Assembly: GCF_020073745.1 (NCBI RefSeq)
Contig: NZ_JAIRAU010000032.1
Location: 1-64,000 of the forward strand
DNA from: Nannocystis pusilla
GTDB lineage: Bacteria; Myxococcota_A; Polyangia; Nannocystales; Nannocystaceae
Reading direction: 5' to 3'
Length of the DNA: 64,000 nt
The position numbers and the translations under genes are program-made. Shown piece after piece: positions 17,804 through 25,056 of this stretch (position 1 is its first letter; each line of letters begins with the position of its first letter). Below the pieces are notes generated by a model, which saw only the letters and a program-made list of their open reading frames with translations, searched no databases and was not told where the DNA came from.

Positions 17804-18329
17804 GGCGGTGCTCCTGGGCGTGGAGGTTGCGGCGGACGCGGTCGGCGGCGGCGTGGCGACGCGAGCCGACGGTGCCGACGGGGATCTCGAGGGCGGCGGC
17901 GATGTCGGCGTACGACAGCTCGGACAGCTCGCAGAGGACGAGCACGCGCCGCAGCTTCTCGGGCAGGGCGTCGACGGCGGCGCGCACGGCGGCGGCTCGC
18001 TCGGCGCCGAGGATGGCGAGGTCGGGCTGGACGTCAGGGTCGGCCGGGGCGGCGTCTTCGACGGCGACGAAGCGACGGAGCGCGCGCCAGCGCCGGCGGC
18101 TGGCGGCGAGGTTGACGGCGATCCGGTAGACGAAGGCGCCGGCGGTGTCGGGCCGCACGCGCGCGCGCGCCTGCCACAGCCGCGCGAAGGTCTCCTGGAC
18201 CAGCTCGGCCGACTCGTCGCGGTCCCACAGCCAGCGGTACACGACGTTGAAGAGGGGCCGCTCCAGCTCGAGGAACAGGCGCTCGACGTCGGCGGCCGTC
18301 AGGCCGGGCGATGTCGCCGGGTCGGTCAC
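17781..18329 (-). CDS. ECF-type RNA polymerase sigma factor
   Basis: A 182-residue sigma-70 family protein with only regions 2 and 4. Region 2 shows FNVVYRWLWDRDESAELVQE and ETFARLW; region 4 shows LPEKLRRVLVLCELSELSY followed by the helix-turn-helix ADIAAALEIPVGTVGSR. The start is GTG at 18329, overlapping the upstream lipoprotein stop (GTGA) and followed by the anti-sigma-like gene. The three form a tight operon, which suggests an envelope-sensing circuit with the secretin-like lipoprotein as its envelope part. Confidence 0.9.
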   Translation of the reverse strand: MTDPATSPGLTAADVERLFLELERPLFNVVYRWLWDRDESAELVQETFARLWQARARVRPDTAGAFVYRIAVNLAASRRRWRALRRFVAVEDAAPADPDVQPDLAILGAERAAAVRAAVDALPEKLRRVLVLCELSELSYADIAAALEIPVGTVGSRRHAAADRVRRNLHAQEHRREAAVRR

Positions 18330-19126
18330 GCGCCCCCGGTCCGGACCTGGCCGCGGACGACGTAGAACAGGGTCTTCGAGACATGTTCGCCCTTGGTCTC
18401 GCCGACGTCGACGCCGCTCTGGCCGACGACGAGCAGCTGGCCGGGGTCGAGGTGGATGCGCGACTTGAGGTGGTTGCACTCGTCGCGGCAGATCAAGAGG
18501 TTGCTGCCGCCCTTCGCCTTGCTGGTGACCGAGAGCTCGAGATCGGCGACGAGGCGGCCGCCGACCTCGGTGACGGTCTGGCGCGCCCACATGAGGTTGC
18601 CGTCGGCCTCGGCGCGGTCGTCGAGCAGCGAGGACAGGTGCATCGACTCGTGCAGGTTGAACTTCATCGGGCCCTGCGCCTCGGTGATCGCCTGCAGCGC
18701 GGGGGCGAGGTCGGGGAGCGCCTCGAGGCCCTGGGTGGCGGAGGCGGGCTCGCCGACGACGACCCAGTAATCGAACTCGGCCGTGCGTACCGGCGGGGCC
18801 TTGGTGGTGTCGAGGTCGCGGATCAGGGCGGCCACGCCGTCCTGGATCCCCGGCGCGGCGACGACGACGAGGCGGCCGTCGGGCAGGCGCTCGACGGTGC
18901 CGAGCGGCGGGGTGTCCTTGCCGGTCGAGAGGGCGCTGGAGAGGGCGCGTTCGATCGAGCGCGCCTGCTCGGGCGGGACGGCGTAGGTGCGCAGGAGCGG
19001 CACGTCGCTGGGGGCGGGCGGGGGCGCGGGGGCGACGGCCAGCGGGGGCGGCGGAGAGGGGGCGTCGGGCTGGCAGGCGAACAGGACCGGGAGGAAGAGC
19101 GCAAACAGAGGGATCGTGCGGGGCAT
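18326..19126 (-). CDS. Lipoprotein with secretin N-domain-like repeat
   Basis: A 266-residue lipoprotein (lipobox LFAC, Cys18) with a Pro-rich linker. Then comes a segment like the N1/NolW domains of secretins: LLRTYAVPPEQARSIERAL, then RLPDGRLVVVAAPGIQDGV and AALIRDLDT. The remainder (YWVVVGEPASATQG onward) is unassigned. The ATG at 19126 has GGAG 6 nt upstream; the longer ORF lacks a signal peptide. It is first in the sigma operon. No beta-barrel secretin domain is present, so it is not itself a secretin. A palindrome pair lies at 18368/18382. Confidence 0.7.
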   Translation of the reverse strand: MPRTIPLFALFLPVLFACQPDAPSPPPPLAVAPAPPPAPSDVPLLRTYAVPPEQARSIERALSSALSTGKDTPPLGTVERLPDGRLVVVAAPGIQDGVAALIRDLDTTKAPPVRTAEFDYWVVVGEPASATQGLEALPDLAPALQAITEAQGPMKFNLHESMHLSSLLDDRAEADGNLMWARQTVTEVGGRLVADLELSVTSKAKGGSNLLICRDECNHLKSRIHLDPGQLLVVGQSGVDVGETKGEHVSKTLFYVVRGQVRTGGA

Positions 19127-19225
19127 GCGGGCTCCGAGGAGGTTCGCTGGGGCTCTACGCGCCAGGGGTCCGGGTCTTCGAATTTTTTTTGCGGGCGAGC
19201 GACGTTCGTCGCGCGAGGTGCGCTG

Positions 19226-19267
19226 GATGTCCGAGGGGACATGTTCTTGGGCGCATGTCATCGCCGG
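19226..19267. repeat. Three-unit palindrome array in a divergent promoter region
   Basis: Cores GATG, CATG and CATG lie at 19226, 19240 and 19254, exactly 14 nt apart, upstream of the NUDIX -10 box and the sigma-operon start. This is one of the few intergenic copies not at a gene 3' end. Confidence 0.65.
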
Positions 19268-19285
19268 TCGCAGGGGACCTCGGTG

Positions 19286-19294
19286 TGGTATCAC
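19286..19294 (+). promoter_or_regulatory. Extended -10 of the NUDIX gene
   Basis: TGG-TATCAC ends 7 nt before the ATG at 19302. No Shine-Dalgarno sequence is present, so a leaderless transcript is likely. Confidence 0.45.
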
Positions 19295-19301
19295 CGCGGC
19301 G

Positions 19302-19814
19302 ATGCGCGAGCTACACCGCGTGGCGGCGTTCGACGCCGGGTTCTTTCGCGTCGAGCAGGTGCGCCTCGCGGGGCGGAGCTCGCCGGTGACGCTGCTGCGC
19401 ATGCCCGACTGGGTGATGACGGTCGCGGTCGACGCGGCGGGGGCGTTCGTGCTGGTCCGCCAGCACCGGTTCGGGATCGCCGGCGAGACGGTGGAGCCGG
19501 CCGGCGGGCTGGTCGATCCGGGCGAGGCGCCGGAGGCGGCTGCCGTGCGAGAGCTGCGTGAAGAGACAGGTTATGCCGGCGGCGAGGTCGTGCCGCTGGG
19601 CTTCACGCACCCCAACCCGGTGCTGCAGGACAACCGCTGCCACTTCTTCCTGGTCCGCGGGGCCGTGCGCGTCGGGGCGCCGTGCCCGGACGCGGAGGAG
19701 GTGGTGGCGCCGGTGGTGATGGGGCGCGCCGCGCTCGAGGCGGCGCTGGCGGGCGGGCAGATCACGCACGCGCTGGCCGAGGTGGCGCTGCGGCGAGCCC
19801 TGGCGCAGCCGTGA
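19302..19814 (+). CDS. NUDIX hydrolase
   Basis: A 170-residue pyrophosphohydrolase. The complete NUDIX box G-x5-E-x7-RE-U-x-EE-x-G-U is present (GGLVDPGEAPEAAAV then RELREETGY). The N-terminal strand pattern and VLVRQHRFGIAGETVEPAGG resemble ADP-ribose pyrophosphatases, so an ADP-sugar or NAD-type substrate is plausible but unproven. It has a leaderless start and converges on the CNNM gene. Confidence 0.88.
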   Translation: MRELHRVAAFDAGFFRVEQVRLAGRSSPVTLLRMPDWVMTVAVDAAGAFVLVRQHRFGIAGETVEPAGGLVDPGEAPEAAAVRELREETGYAGGEVVPLGFTHPNPVLQDNRCHFFLVRGAVRVGAPCPDAEEVVAPVVMGRAALEAALAGGQITHALAEVALRRALAQP

Positions 19815-19835
19815 CGGACCGGCGCGACGGCGACG

Positions 19836-19955
19836 GGTGTCTTCAAGGACAGGTCGCAAGCGGATGTCCAATCGGACAGCCGCGATCCATGAGCCCGCGG
19901 CTGCCGACCCGGGCTGGCGCAAGGGACATGCCCTTGCGGTCATGACGGCCGCGCC
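19836..19955. repeat. 14-nt palindrome units in convergent gap
   Basis: The gap between the NUDIX and CNNM stops holds three pairs: 19836/19850, 19863/19877 (GATG to CAGC, arms TGTCC/GGACA) and 19927/19941 (CATG to CATG). Spacing within each pair is exactly 14 nt. A further palindrome, CAAGGG/CCCTTG, brackets the 19927 core. Confidence 0.7.
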
Positions 19956-19965
19956 GGCCTGCGGC

Positions 19966-21294
19966 TCAGGTATGCGCCTCGGCCGAGGGCGTCTGCTTGC
20001 GGTAGGCGCGGATCTTGATGACGCGGCGCTCATCGGCTTCGGCGACGTGGAAGGTCCAGCCCTCGGCCTCGACCTCCTCGCCGACGCCGGGGATGTACTC
20101 GAACTTGTGGAACAGGAAGCCGGACAGGGTCTCGTAGTTGCCCTGGATCTCGTCGTCGAGGTCGACCTCGAGGGTCTTCTCGACCTCGGACACGTTGATC
20201 AGCGCGTCGAACACGAAGGTGCCGTCGCCGACGGCGCGGACCTGCTTCTCTTCCTCGGGCTCGTCGTTCTCGTCGTAGATCTCGCCGACGACCTCCTCGA
20301 GCGCGTCCTCCAGGGTGACCACGCCGGCGGTGCCGCCGAACTCGTCGACGACGATGGCCATGTGGGTCTTCTTCTTCTGGAACAGCGAGAACAGGTCGAT
20401 GACCTTCATGTTCTCCGGGGCGAAGACGGCGGGGCGGGCGACCTCGCCGAGAGTGACCTGGTCGAGGTTGTCGAGGTGCTTGAGCACGTCGCCGATGTAG
20501 GCGATGCCGACGATCTTGTCGTTGGTGTCGCGGTAGATCGGGACGCGCGAGTACTGGTGCTCCTCGTTGATGGCCATGAAGCGGCGCAGCGAGGCCTTCT
20601 CGTCGAGCGCGATCATGTCGACCCGCGGGGTCATGATCCCGCGCACCGGCGTGTCCGAGAGGTCGAACACGTTGTTGAGGAGCTCCTTCTCGTGCTCCTC
20701 GAGCACGCCCTCCTGCCGCGAGGCCGACACGATCATTCGGATCTCCTCTTCGGAGTGGGCCGAGTGGTGGCCGGGCACCGGCTTGAGGCCGAACAGGCGC
20801 ACGACGCCGTTGCCGGTGACGTTGAGCAGCCAGATGACCGGGCGGAACACGGTGGTGAAGGCGATCATCGGGATCGCGATCCCCTGCGCGACCTGCTCGG
20901 CGCGCTGCAACGCGAGCGACTTGGGGGCCAGCTCGCCGAACACGATGTGGAGCGCGGTCGACAGGCCGAAGGCGAGCGCGAACGAGATCTTGCTGACCGT
21001 CGCGGGGGCGTAGCCCCACTCGGTCAGGCTCGGCGCGACGAGGTGCTCGATCGCGGGCTCGGCGATGAAGCCGATCAGCAGGCTCGCCATCGTGATGCCG
21101 AGCTGGGTGGCGGCGATGTACAGGTCGAGGTCGGCCAGCACCTTGTGGGTGAGGCGCGCCAGGGTGTTGCCTTCGTTGGCCAGCTGCTCGATCCGGGTGC
21201 GTCGCACGCTGACGAGCGCGAACTCGGCCGCGACGAAGAATCCGTTCATCAGCACCAGGAAGAACAGCGAGACGAGTCGCAGGAAGTCGCTCAT
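19966..21294 (-). CDS. CNNM/CorC (HlyC) family membrane protein with CBS domains
   Basis: A 442-residue protein. It has a DUF21/CNNM membrane domain (residues 1-190, with GFFVAAEFALVSVRRTRIE and FGELAPKSLALQRAE), a CBS pair (about 215-330, with VRGIMTPRVDMIALD, YSRVPIYRDTNDKIVG and EFGGTAGVVTLEDALEE) and a CorC_HlyC C-terminal domain. Relatives export magnesium or other divalent cations and respond to ATP at the CBS pair; the hemolysin name is historical. A TGC-TACACT box lies 73 nt upstream. It converges on the NUDIX gene across palindrome units. Confidence 0.92.
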   Translation of the reverse strand: MSDFLRLVSLFFLVLMNGFFVAAEFALVSVRRTRIEQLANEGNTLARLTHKVLADLDLYIAATQLGITMASLLIGFIAEPAIEHLVAPSLTEWGYAPATVSKISFALAFGLSTALHIVFGELAPKSLALQRAEQVAQGIAIPMIAFTTVFRPVIWLLNVTGNGVVRLFGLKPVPGHHSAHSEEEIRMIVSASRQEGVLEEHEKELLNNVFDLSDTPVRGIMTPRVDMIALDEKASLRRFMAINEEHQYSRVPIYRDTNDKIVGIAYIGDVLKHLDNLDQVTLGEVARPAVFAPENMKVIDLFSLFQKKKTHMAIVVDEFGGTAGVVTLEDALEEVVGEIYDENDEPEEEKQVRAVGDGTFVFDALINVSEVEKTLEVDLDDEIQGNYETLSGFLFHKFEYIPGVGEEVEAEGWTFHVAEADERRVIKIRAYRKQTPSAEAHT

Positions 21295-21367
21295 CGACAG
21301 TCGCTGCTCCTCGGCCCGACGAATCGGCCGTGGGCCTTACTCGGGGGGTCGCCCATAGGGTCCGCAC

Positions 21368-21376
21368 AGTGTAGCA
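21368..21376 (-). promoter_or_regulatory. Extended -10 of the CNNM gene
   Basis: TGC-TACACT on the minus strand lies 73 nt upstream of the ATG at 21294, giving a leader of about 65 nt. The same 9-mer precedes the kinase gene at 44717. Confidence 0.4.
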
Positions 21377-21485
21377 AGCTTTGTCCGCGACGAGCGCCGT
21401 CGTGCCTGCTGATGGCGGCGAACGCGCAAGGGACGCTGCAGGGTCGGCGAAGCGGCCCCAAAGCGGCTGCGCGGCCACGAGCGCG

Positions 21486-21494
21486 TGATACGCT
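21486..21494 (+). promoter_or_regulatory. Extended -10 of the Cys-rich lipoprotein at 21501
   Basis: TGA-TACGCT ends 6 nt before the GTG start. There is no Shine-Dalgarno sequence. Confidence 0.45.
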
Positions 21495-21500
21495 GGGTCC

Positions 21501-22355
21501 GTGATCAGGTTCGGCGCGTCGCAGTTTGTCGTGCTTCTCACACTCGCGGGGTGCGTCGTCGGGGAGAAGGAGAGCGAGGGCGGCAGCGAGGCCGGCAGCG
21601 ACTCCGACGCAGCGCCCGCCACGACCACGACGGGTGACTCACAGACCACCGCGGTGCCGACGACCACCGGCGACTCCGGCGAGGTCACCGGCGAGTGCAG
21701 CGTCTGGGCCCAGGACTGTCCGGCGGGCGCGAAGTGCGTGCCGTTCGACTCGACCGGGACGGGGGTGGTCGACAGCACGCGCTGCATCGAGATCGCCGAA
21801 CCGGCGGGCAAGGCGGGCGACCCGTGCACGGCCGAGGGCGGGATCGTCGGCATCGACGACTGCGACGCGGACCTCCTGTGCTGGCTGCTCGACCCCGACG
21901 GCCACGGCACCTGCCTGCCGCTGTGTCAGGGCACCCCGGCGGCGCCGACGTGCGGCGGCGGGCTGGTGTGCGACGTGAGCAACGGCGGCCTCTTGCCGCT
22001 GTGCCTGACGACCTGCAACCCGCTGGCGTCGAGCTGTCCCTCGGGACAGACCTGCATCCCGAGCATGGCCGAGGTGTTCGTGTGCGACGGCGACGTGAGC
22101 GGCGACGCCGGCGCCTACGGCGACGAGTGCGAGTTCCTCAACGTGTGCGACCCGGGCCTGCTGTGCACGACGGCGACGAACGTGCCGGGCTGCGCCGCGG
22201 TGGGCTGCTGCACCGAGTTCTGCGACCTGTCGCTGGCGCAGTCGATGCCGGAGATGTGCTCCGGGGCGCCCGACCAGGAGTGCCTGCCGTTCTACGACCC
22301 CGGGGCGGCGCCGCCCGGGCTCGAGGAGGTCGGCCTGTGCGGGATCAAGATGTAG
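21501..22355 (+). CDS. Cys-rich secreted lipoprotein with Thr/Ser linker
   Basis: A 284-residue lipoprotein with a GTG start, lipobox LAGC (Cys18), a Gly/Ser/Thr-rich linker of about 45 residues, and a domain with over 20 Cys built on repeats such as CSVWAQDCPAGAKCVPF, SSCPSGQTC and CDPGLLC. Disulfide-rich surface proteins of this shape are abundant in Nannocystis/Plesiocystis relatives; database labels for them are unreliable (recollection). Function unknown. Its last 11 nt overlap the convergent N-acetyltransferase gene. A perfect palindrome (CTGTCCCTCGGGACAG) lies at 22034-22049 in frame. Confidence 0.75.
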   Translation: MIRFGASQFVVLLTLAGCVVGEKESEGGSEAGSDSDAAPATTTTGDSQTTAVPTTTGDSGEVTGECSVWAQDCPAGAKCVPFDSTGTGVVDSTRCIEIAEPAGKAGDPCTAEGGIVGIDDCDADLLCWLLDPDGHGTCLPLCQGTPAAPTCGGGLVCDVSNGGLLPLCLTTCNPLASSCPSGQTCIPSMAEVFVCDGDVSGDAGAYGDECEFLNVCDPGLLCTTATNVPGCAAVGCCTEFCDLSLAQSMPEMCSGAPDQECLPFYDPGAAPPGLEEVGLCGIKM

Positions 22356-23172
22356 CGGCGGCGAAGACGTCGACGCCGCGGGCCTGCAGCGCCTCGACGG
22401 CCTCGCGCACCGGCATCCGCGGCAGCTGCAGCGCCTCGTGCACGATCGCCTCGAGCTCGTCGACGTCGCGGATCGGCGTGACGGTGGTGATGTTGTGGTG
22501 GGTGGTGACGAGGCGGTTGTTGTCGATCTCGAGCACCCGGCTGGCGAAGAAGCGGGTGATCCGCAGGCGCCGCATGAAGTGGGCGTCGGGCGCGTGCGAG
22601 CGCTCGATGGCGGGGGCGAACACGTCGGGGGCGACGGCCGGCGGCTTGGCGACGTAGTTGTGGGCGCGCACACCCTTGCGGAGGGTGACGACCTCGACGG
22701 CCTCGCGGTGCGAGGCGTGGCGGTCGAGGGTGTAGGCGACGTCGCCGTGCGGGAGCTGCAGCGGCAGCTCGTCGAGCACGATCGGGTGGTAGAACGGCGC
22801 GCCGTAGCCGACGTCGACGAGGTGCAGCTGGTCGTCGAAGCGCACGCGGCAGACGGCGTGGGCCCGCGGGACGCCGCCGGCGTCGGCGGCGAGCAGCTCG
22901 ACGTCGTAGTCGAGGAACTGCAGCAGCGCGGCGAAGTGCGTGGCGAGGGCGAAGCAGGTGCCGCCGAGGTCCTGGTCACCGATCCCGCGCAAGAACTCCT
23001 CCAGCGGGGGCACGGCCGTGGCCGCGGCGTCGGCCGGGCGCAGCAGCTTCGACACGTTCTCGAACGGGACCTTGATGAGGTGGCTGCTGACGAGCTCGTG
23101 GAGCCCGGGGTCTCCGACCCACCCGAGGAGCCCGAGGTAGCGGCGGAACAGGTCGTCACGGCTGGTCGTCAT
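22345..23172 (-). CDS. Arylamine N-acetyltransferase family protein
   Basis: A 275-residue protein of the NAT family, which moves acetyl groups from acetyl-CoA to aryl amines or related acceptors. The catalytic triad is visible at the expected spacing: Cys73 in GGTCFALATHF, His105 in PRAHAVCRV and Asp120 in LVDVGYGAPF. VPFENVSKLLRP is the usual N-terminal segment. Length is typical. The ATG at 23172 is chosen because an extended -10 (TGC-TACCAT) overlaps the other candidate at 23187. The physiological substrate is unknown. Confidence 0.85.
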   Translation of the reverse strand: MTTSRDDLFRRYLGLLGWVGDPGLHELVSSHLIKVPFENVSKLLRPADAAATAVPPLEEFLRGIGDQDLGGTCFALATHFAALLQFLDYDVELLAADAGGVPRAHAVCRVRFDDQLHLVDVGYGAPFYHPIVLDELPLQLPHGDVAYTLDRHASHREAVEVVTLRKGVRAHNYVAKPPAVAPDVFAPAIERSHAPDAHFMRRLRITRFFASRVLEIDNNRLVTTHHNITTVTPIRDVDELEAIVHEALQLPRMPVREAVEALQARGVDVFAAATS

Positions 23173-23185
23173 GGCGGCACGTGGC

Positions 23186-23194
23186 ATGGTAGCA
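23186..23194 (-). promoter_or_regulatory. Extended -10 of the N-acetyltransferase gene
   Basis: TGC-TACCAT, identical to the trpB element, lies 13 nt upstream of the ATG at 23172. Confidence 0.4.
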
Positions 23195-23235
23195 GTATCC
23201 GCGGCCCGCGGGCGCGCCGCGTCCGCTGGAGCCTT

Positions 23236-23244
23236 TGCTAAACT
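23236..23244 (+). promoter_or_regulatory. Extended -10 of the aldehyde dehydrogenase gene
   Basis: TGC-TAAACT lies 42 nt upstream of the ATG at 23287, so this mRNA should have a leader of roughly 35 nt. Confidence 0.45.
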
Positions 23245-23286
23245 CACCCCCCTCGCGGGCCGCCGCCCGGGCCCAAGGCATCCGTC

Positions 23287-24900
23287 ATGAGCGCCGACCA
23301 GACCACCGCCACGACCACCGCCACGACCACCGATCGGCCCTCCGGGGCCCAACCCCCGGCCTCGCCGCGCCGGCTGCTCGAGAAGCTGAGCCCCGTCAGC
23401 GGCGCCCGGCTCGGCGAGTTTCCGGTCGCCGGCGAAGACGAGGTCCGCGCCGCGGTGGCCCGCGCCCGGGCGGCCTTCCCCGGTTGGCGCGACACGCCGC
23501 TCGCCGTCCGCGCCGAGGCCCTGGGCCGCGTCAAGCAGGTCCTCGCCGAACAAGGCGAGCACTACGCCCGCAAGATCAGCGAGGACACCGGCAAGCCGAC
23601 CTTCGAGGCGACGATGACCGAGATCGGCGCGGTCCCGGTGCTGCTCGAATACATCCTGCGCCGCGCGCCGGTGCTGCTGCGCCGGCGCAAGGTGTCGACG
23701 CCGATCATCCTGCCGGGCAAGTCGGGCTTCATCGAATACTTCCCGCGCGGGGTCATCGGCATCATCTCGCCGTGGAACTTCCCGTTCCAGCTGGCGGTGG
23801 TGCCGGTGCTGTCGGCGCTGATCGGCGGCAACACGGTGGTGCTCAAGCAGTCGGAGATCACCCCGATCGTGGCCGGGGTGGTCGAAGACCTGTTCCGCCG
23901 GATCGGGCTGCCGCCGGGGGTCGTCGAGATCGTGCACGGCGACGGCTCGACGGGGGCGGCGCTGACGCGGGCCGACGTCGACATGCTGTTCTTCACCGGC
24001 TCGGTGGCGACGGGCCGCAAGGTGATGGCCGCGGCGGCGCAGCGCCCGATCCCGGTCGAGCTCGAGCTCGGCGGCAAGGACGCGATGATCGTGTGCGCCG
24101 ACGCCAACCTCGAGCGCGCGGCCGAGGCCGCGGTGTGGGGCGGGCTGGTCAACTGCGGCCAGGCCTGCGTGTCGGTCGAGCGGATCTTCGTGGTCGACGT
24201 GATCCACGACCGCTTCGTCGAGAAGGTGCGCGAGAAGGTGGCGCAGGTGACCGTCGGCGGGCCCGACGAGCAGGCCGACATGGGGCCGCTGACGTCGAGC
24301 GCGCAGCTGGGGATCGTCGAGCGCCACGTGAAGTCGGCGGTGGCGGCCGGGGCGAAGGTGGTGTTCGGGGGCGAGAGGCTGCAGCGCCCGGGCCAGTTCT
24401 TCGCGCCGACGCTGCTCACCGGGATCACGCCGGAGATGGAGATCTTCCGCGAAGAGACGTTCGGGCCGGTGCTGCCGGTGGTCCGCGTGCGCGACGAGGA
24501 AGAGGCGGTGCGCCTGGCCAACGCCAGCGAGTTCGGGCTGGCGGGCAGCGTGTGGACGCAGGACGTCGCCAGGGGCCTGCGCCTGGCCTCGCGCCTCGAG
24601 TGCGGGCAGGTGTGCATCAACGACGTGATCCAGTCGGTGGGCCACCCGGCGCTGCCGTTCGGCGGGGTGCGCTCGTCGGGGATCGGCCGCTACCACGGCG
24701 ACGAGGGCATCCTGGCGTTCATGAACACGCGGGGCATCATGGTCGACCGCGGCAAGCTGAACAGCGAACCGCTGTGGTACCCGTACGCCGGCAAGGTCTC
24801 GCACGGGTTCGAGCTGCTGCGCGGCATCACGACCCGCAGCGTTGGGAGCCTGGTCAAGGGCTTCCTCGGACTGCGCAAGAAGATGACGCGGCAGAAGTGA
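23287..24900 (+). CDS. NAD(P)-dependent aldehyde dehydrogenase
   Basis: A 537-residue ALDH-superfamily enzyme oxidising an aldehyde to the acid. It shows the cofactor motif FFTGSVATGR, the catalytic base in ELELGGKD (Glu260) and the nucleophile in NCGQACVS (Cys294). PWNFPFQL and EETFGPVLPVV are further family marks. An N-terminal Thr-rich leader (TTATTTATTT) and a basic C-terminal extension of about 60 residues are longer than usual; the latter may bind a membrane, as in fatty-aldehyde dehydrogenases (weak). The substrate is not predictable. Confidence 0.9.
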   Translation: MSADQTTATTTATTTDRPSGAQPPASPRRLLEKLSPVSGARLGEFPVAGEDEVRAAVARARAAFPGWRDTPLAVRAEALGRVKQVLAEQGEHYARKISEDTGKPTFEATMTEIGAVPVLLEYILRRAPVLLRRRKVSTPIILPGKSGFIEYFPRGVIGIISPWNFPFQLAVVPVLSALIGGNTVVLKQSEITPIVAGVVEDLFRRIGLPPGVVEIVHGDGSTGAALTRADVDMLFFTGSVATGRKVMAAAAQRPIPVELELGGKDAMIVCADANLERAAEAAVWGGLVNCGQACVSVERIFVVDVIHDRFVEKVREKVAQVTVGGPDEQADMGPLTSSAQLGIVERHVKSAVAAGAKVVFGGERLQRPGQFFAPTLLTGITPEMEIFREETFGPVLPVVRVRDEEEAVRLANASEFGLAGSVWTQDVARGLRLASRLECGQVCINDVIQSVGHPALPFGGVRSSGIGRYHGDEGILAFMNTRGIMVDRGKLNSEPLWYPYAGKVSHGFELLRGITTRSVGSLVKGFLGLRKKMTRQK

Positions 24901-24920
24901 TGCGCGCCGGCGGCGGGGGA

Positions 24921-25000
24921 CCTGTCTGGCCCGACGTGCGATCCTCGCCCGCGGCGTGACGCCAGGCGGGCGGGCCGGCCGCCTGTCTTCGAGGACAGGT
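24921..25000. repeat. Palindrome units behind the aldehyde dehydrogenase gene
   Basis: A hairpin CCTGTC-TTCGAG-GACAGG lies at 24982-24999 (cores 24982 and 24996, 14 nt apart), and a decayed pair at 24921/24935. Both lie between the ALDH stop and the NSS promoter. Confidence 0.65.
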
Positions 25001-25018
25001 TTGCGGCGGGCAGGCGGG

Positions 25019-25048
25019 TTGAAGAAGCCCGGGCCGCCGGGGTACCTT
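25019..25048 (+). promoter_or_regulatory. Sigma-70-type promoter of the NSS transporter operon
   Basis: TTGAAG (25019-25024), 18-nt spacer, TACCTT (25043-25048), then 8 nt to the ATG at 25057. This predicts a leaderless mRNA. Confidence 0.65.
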
Positions 25049-25056
25049 CGCGGGCG

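Noticed and set aside
19553..19575. GAAGAGACAGGT in the NUDIX gene as another palindrome unit
   Set aside because: The core spacing is 15 nt rather than 14, and the sequence is explained by the conserved NUDIX residues EETG.
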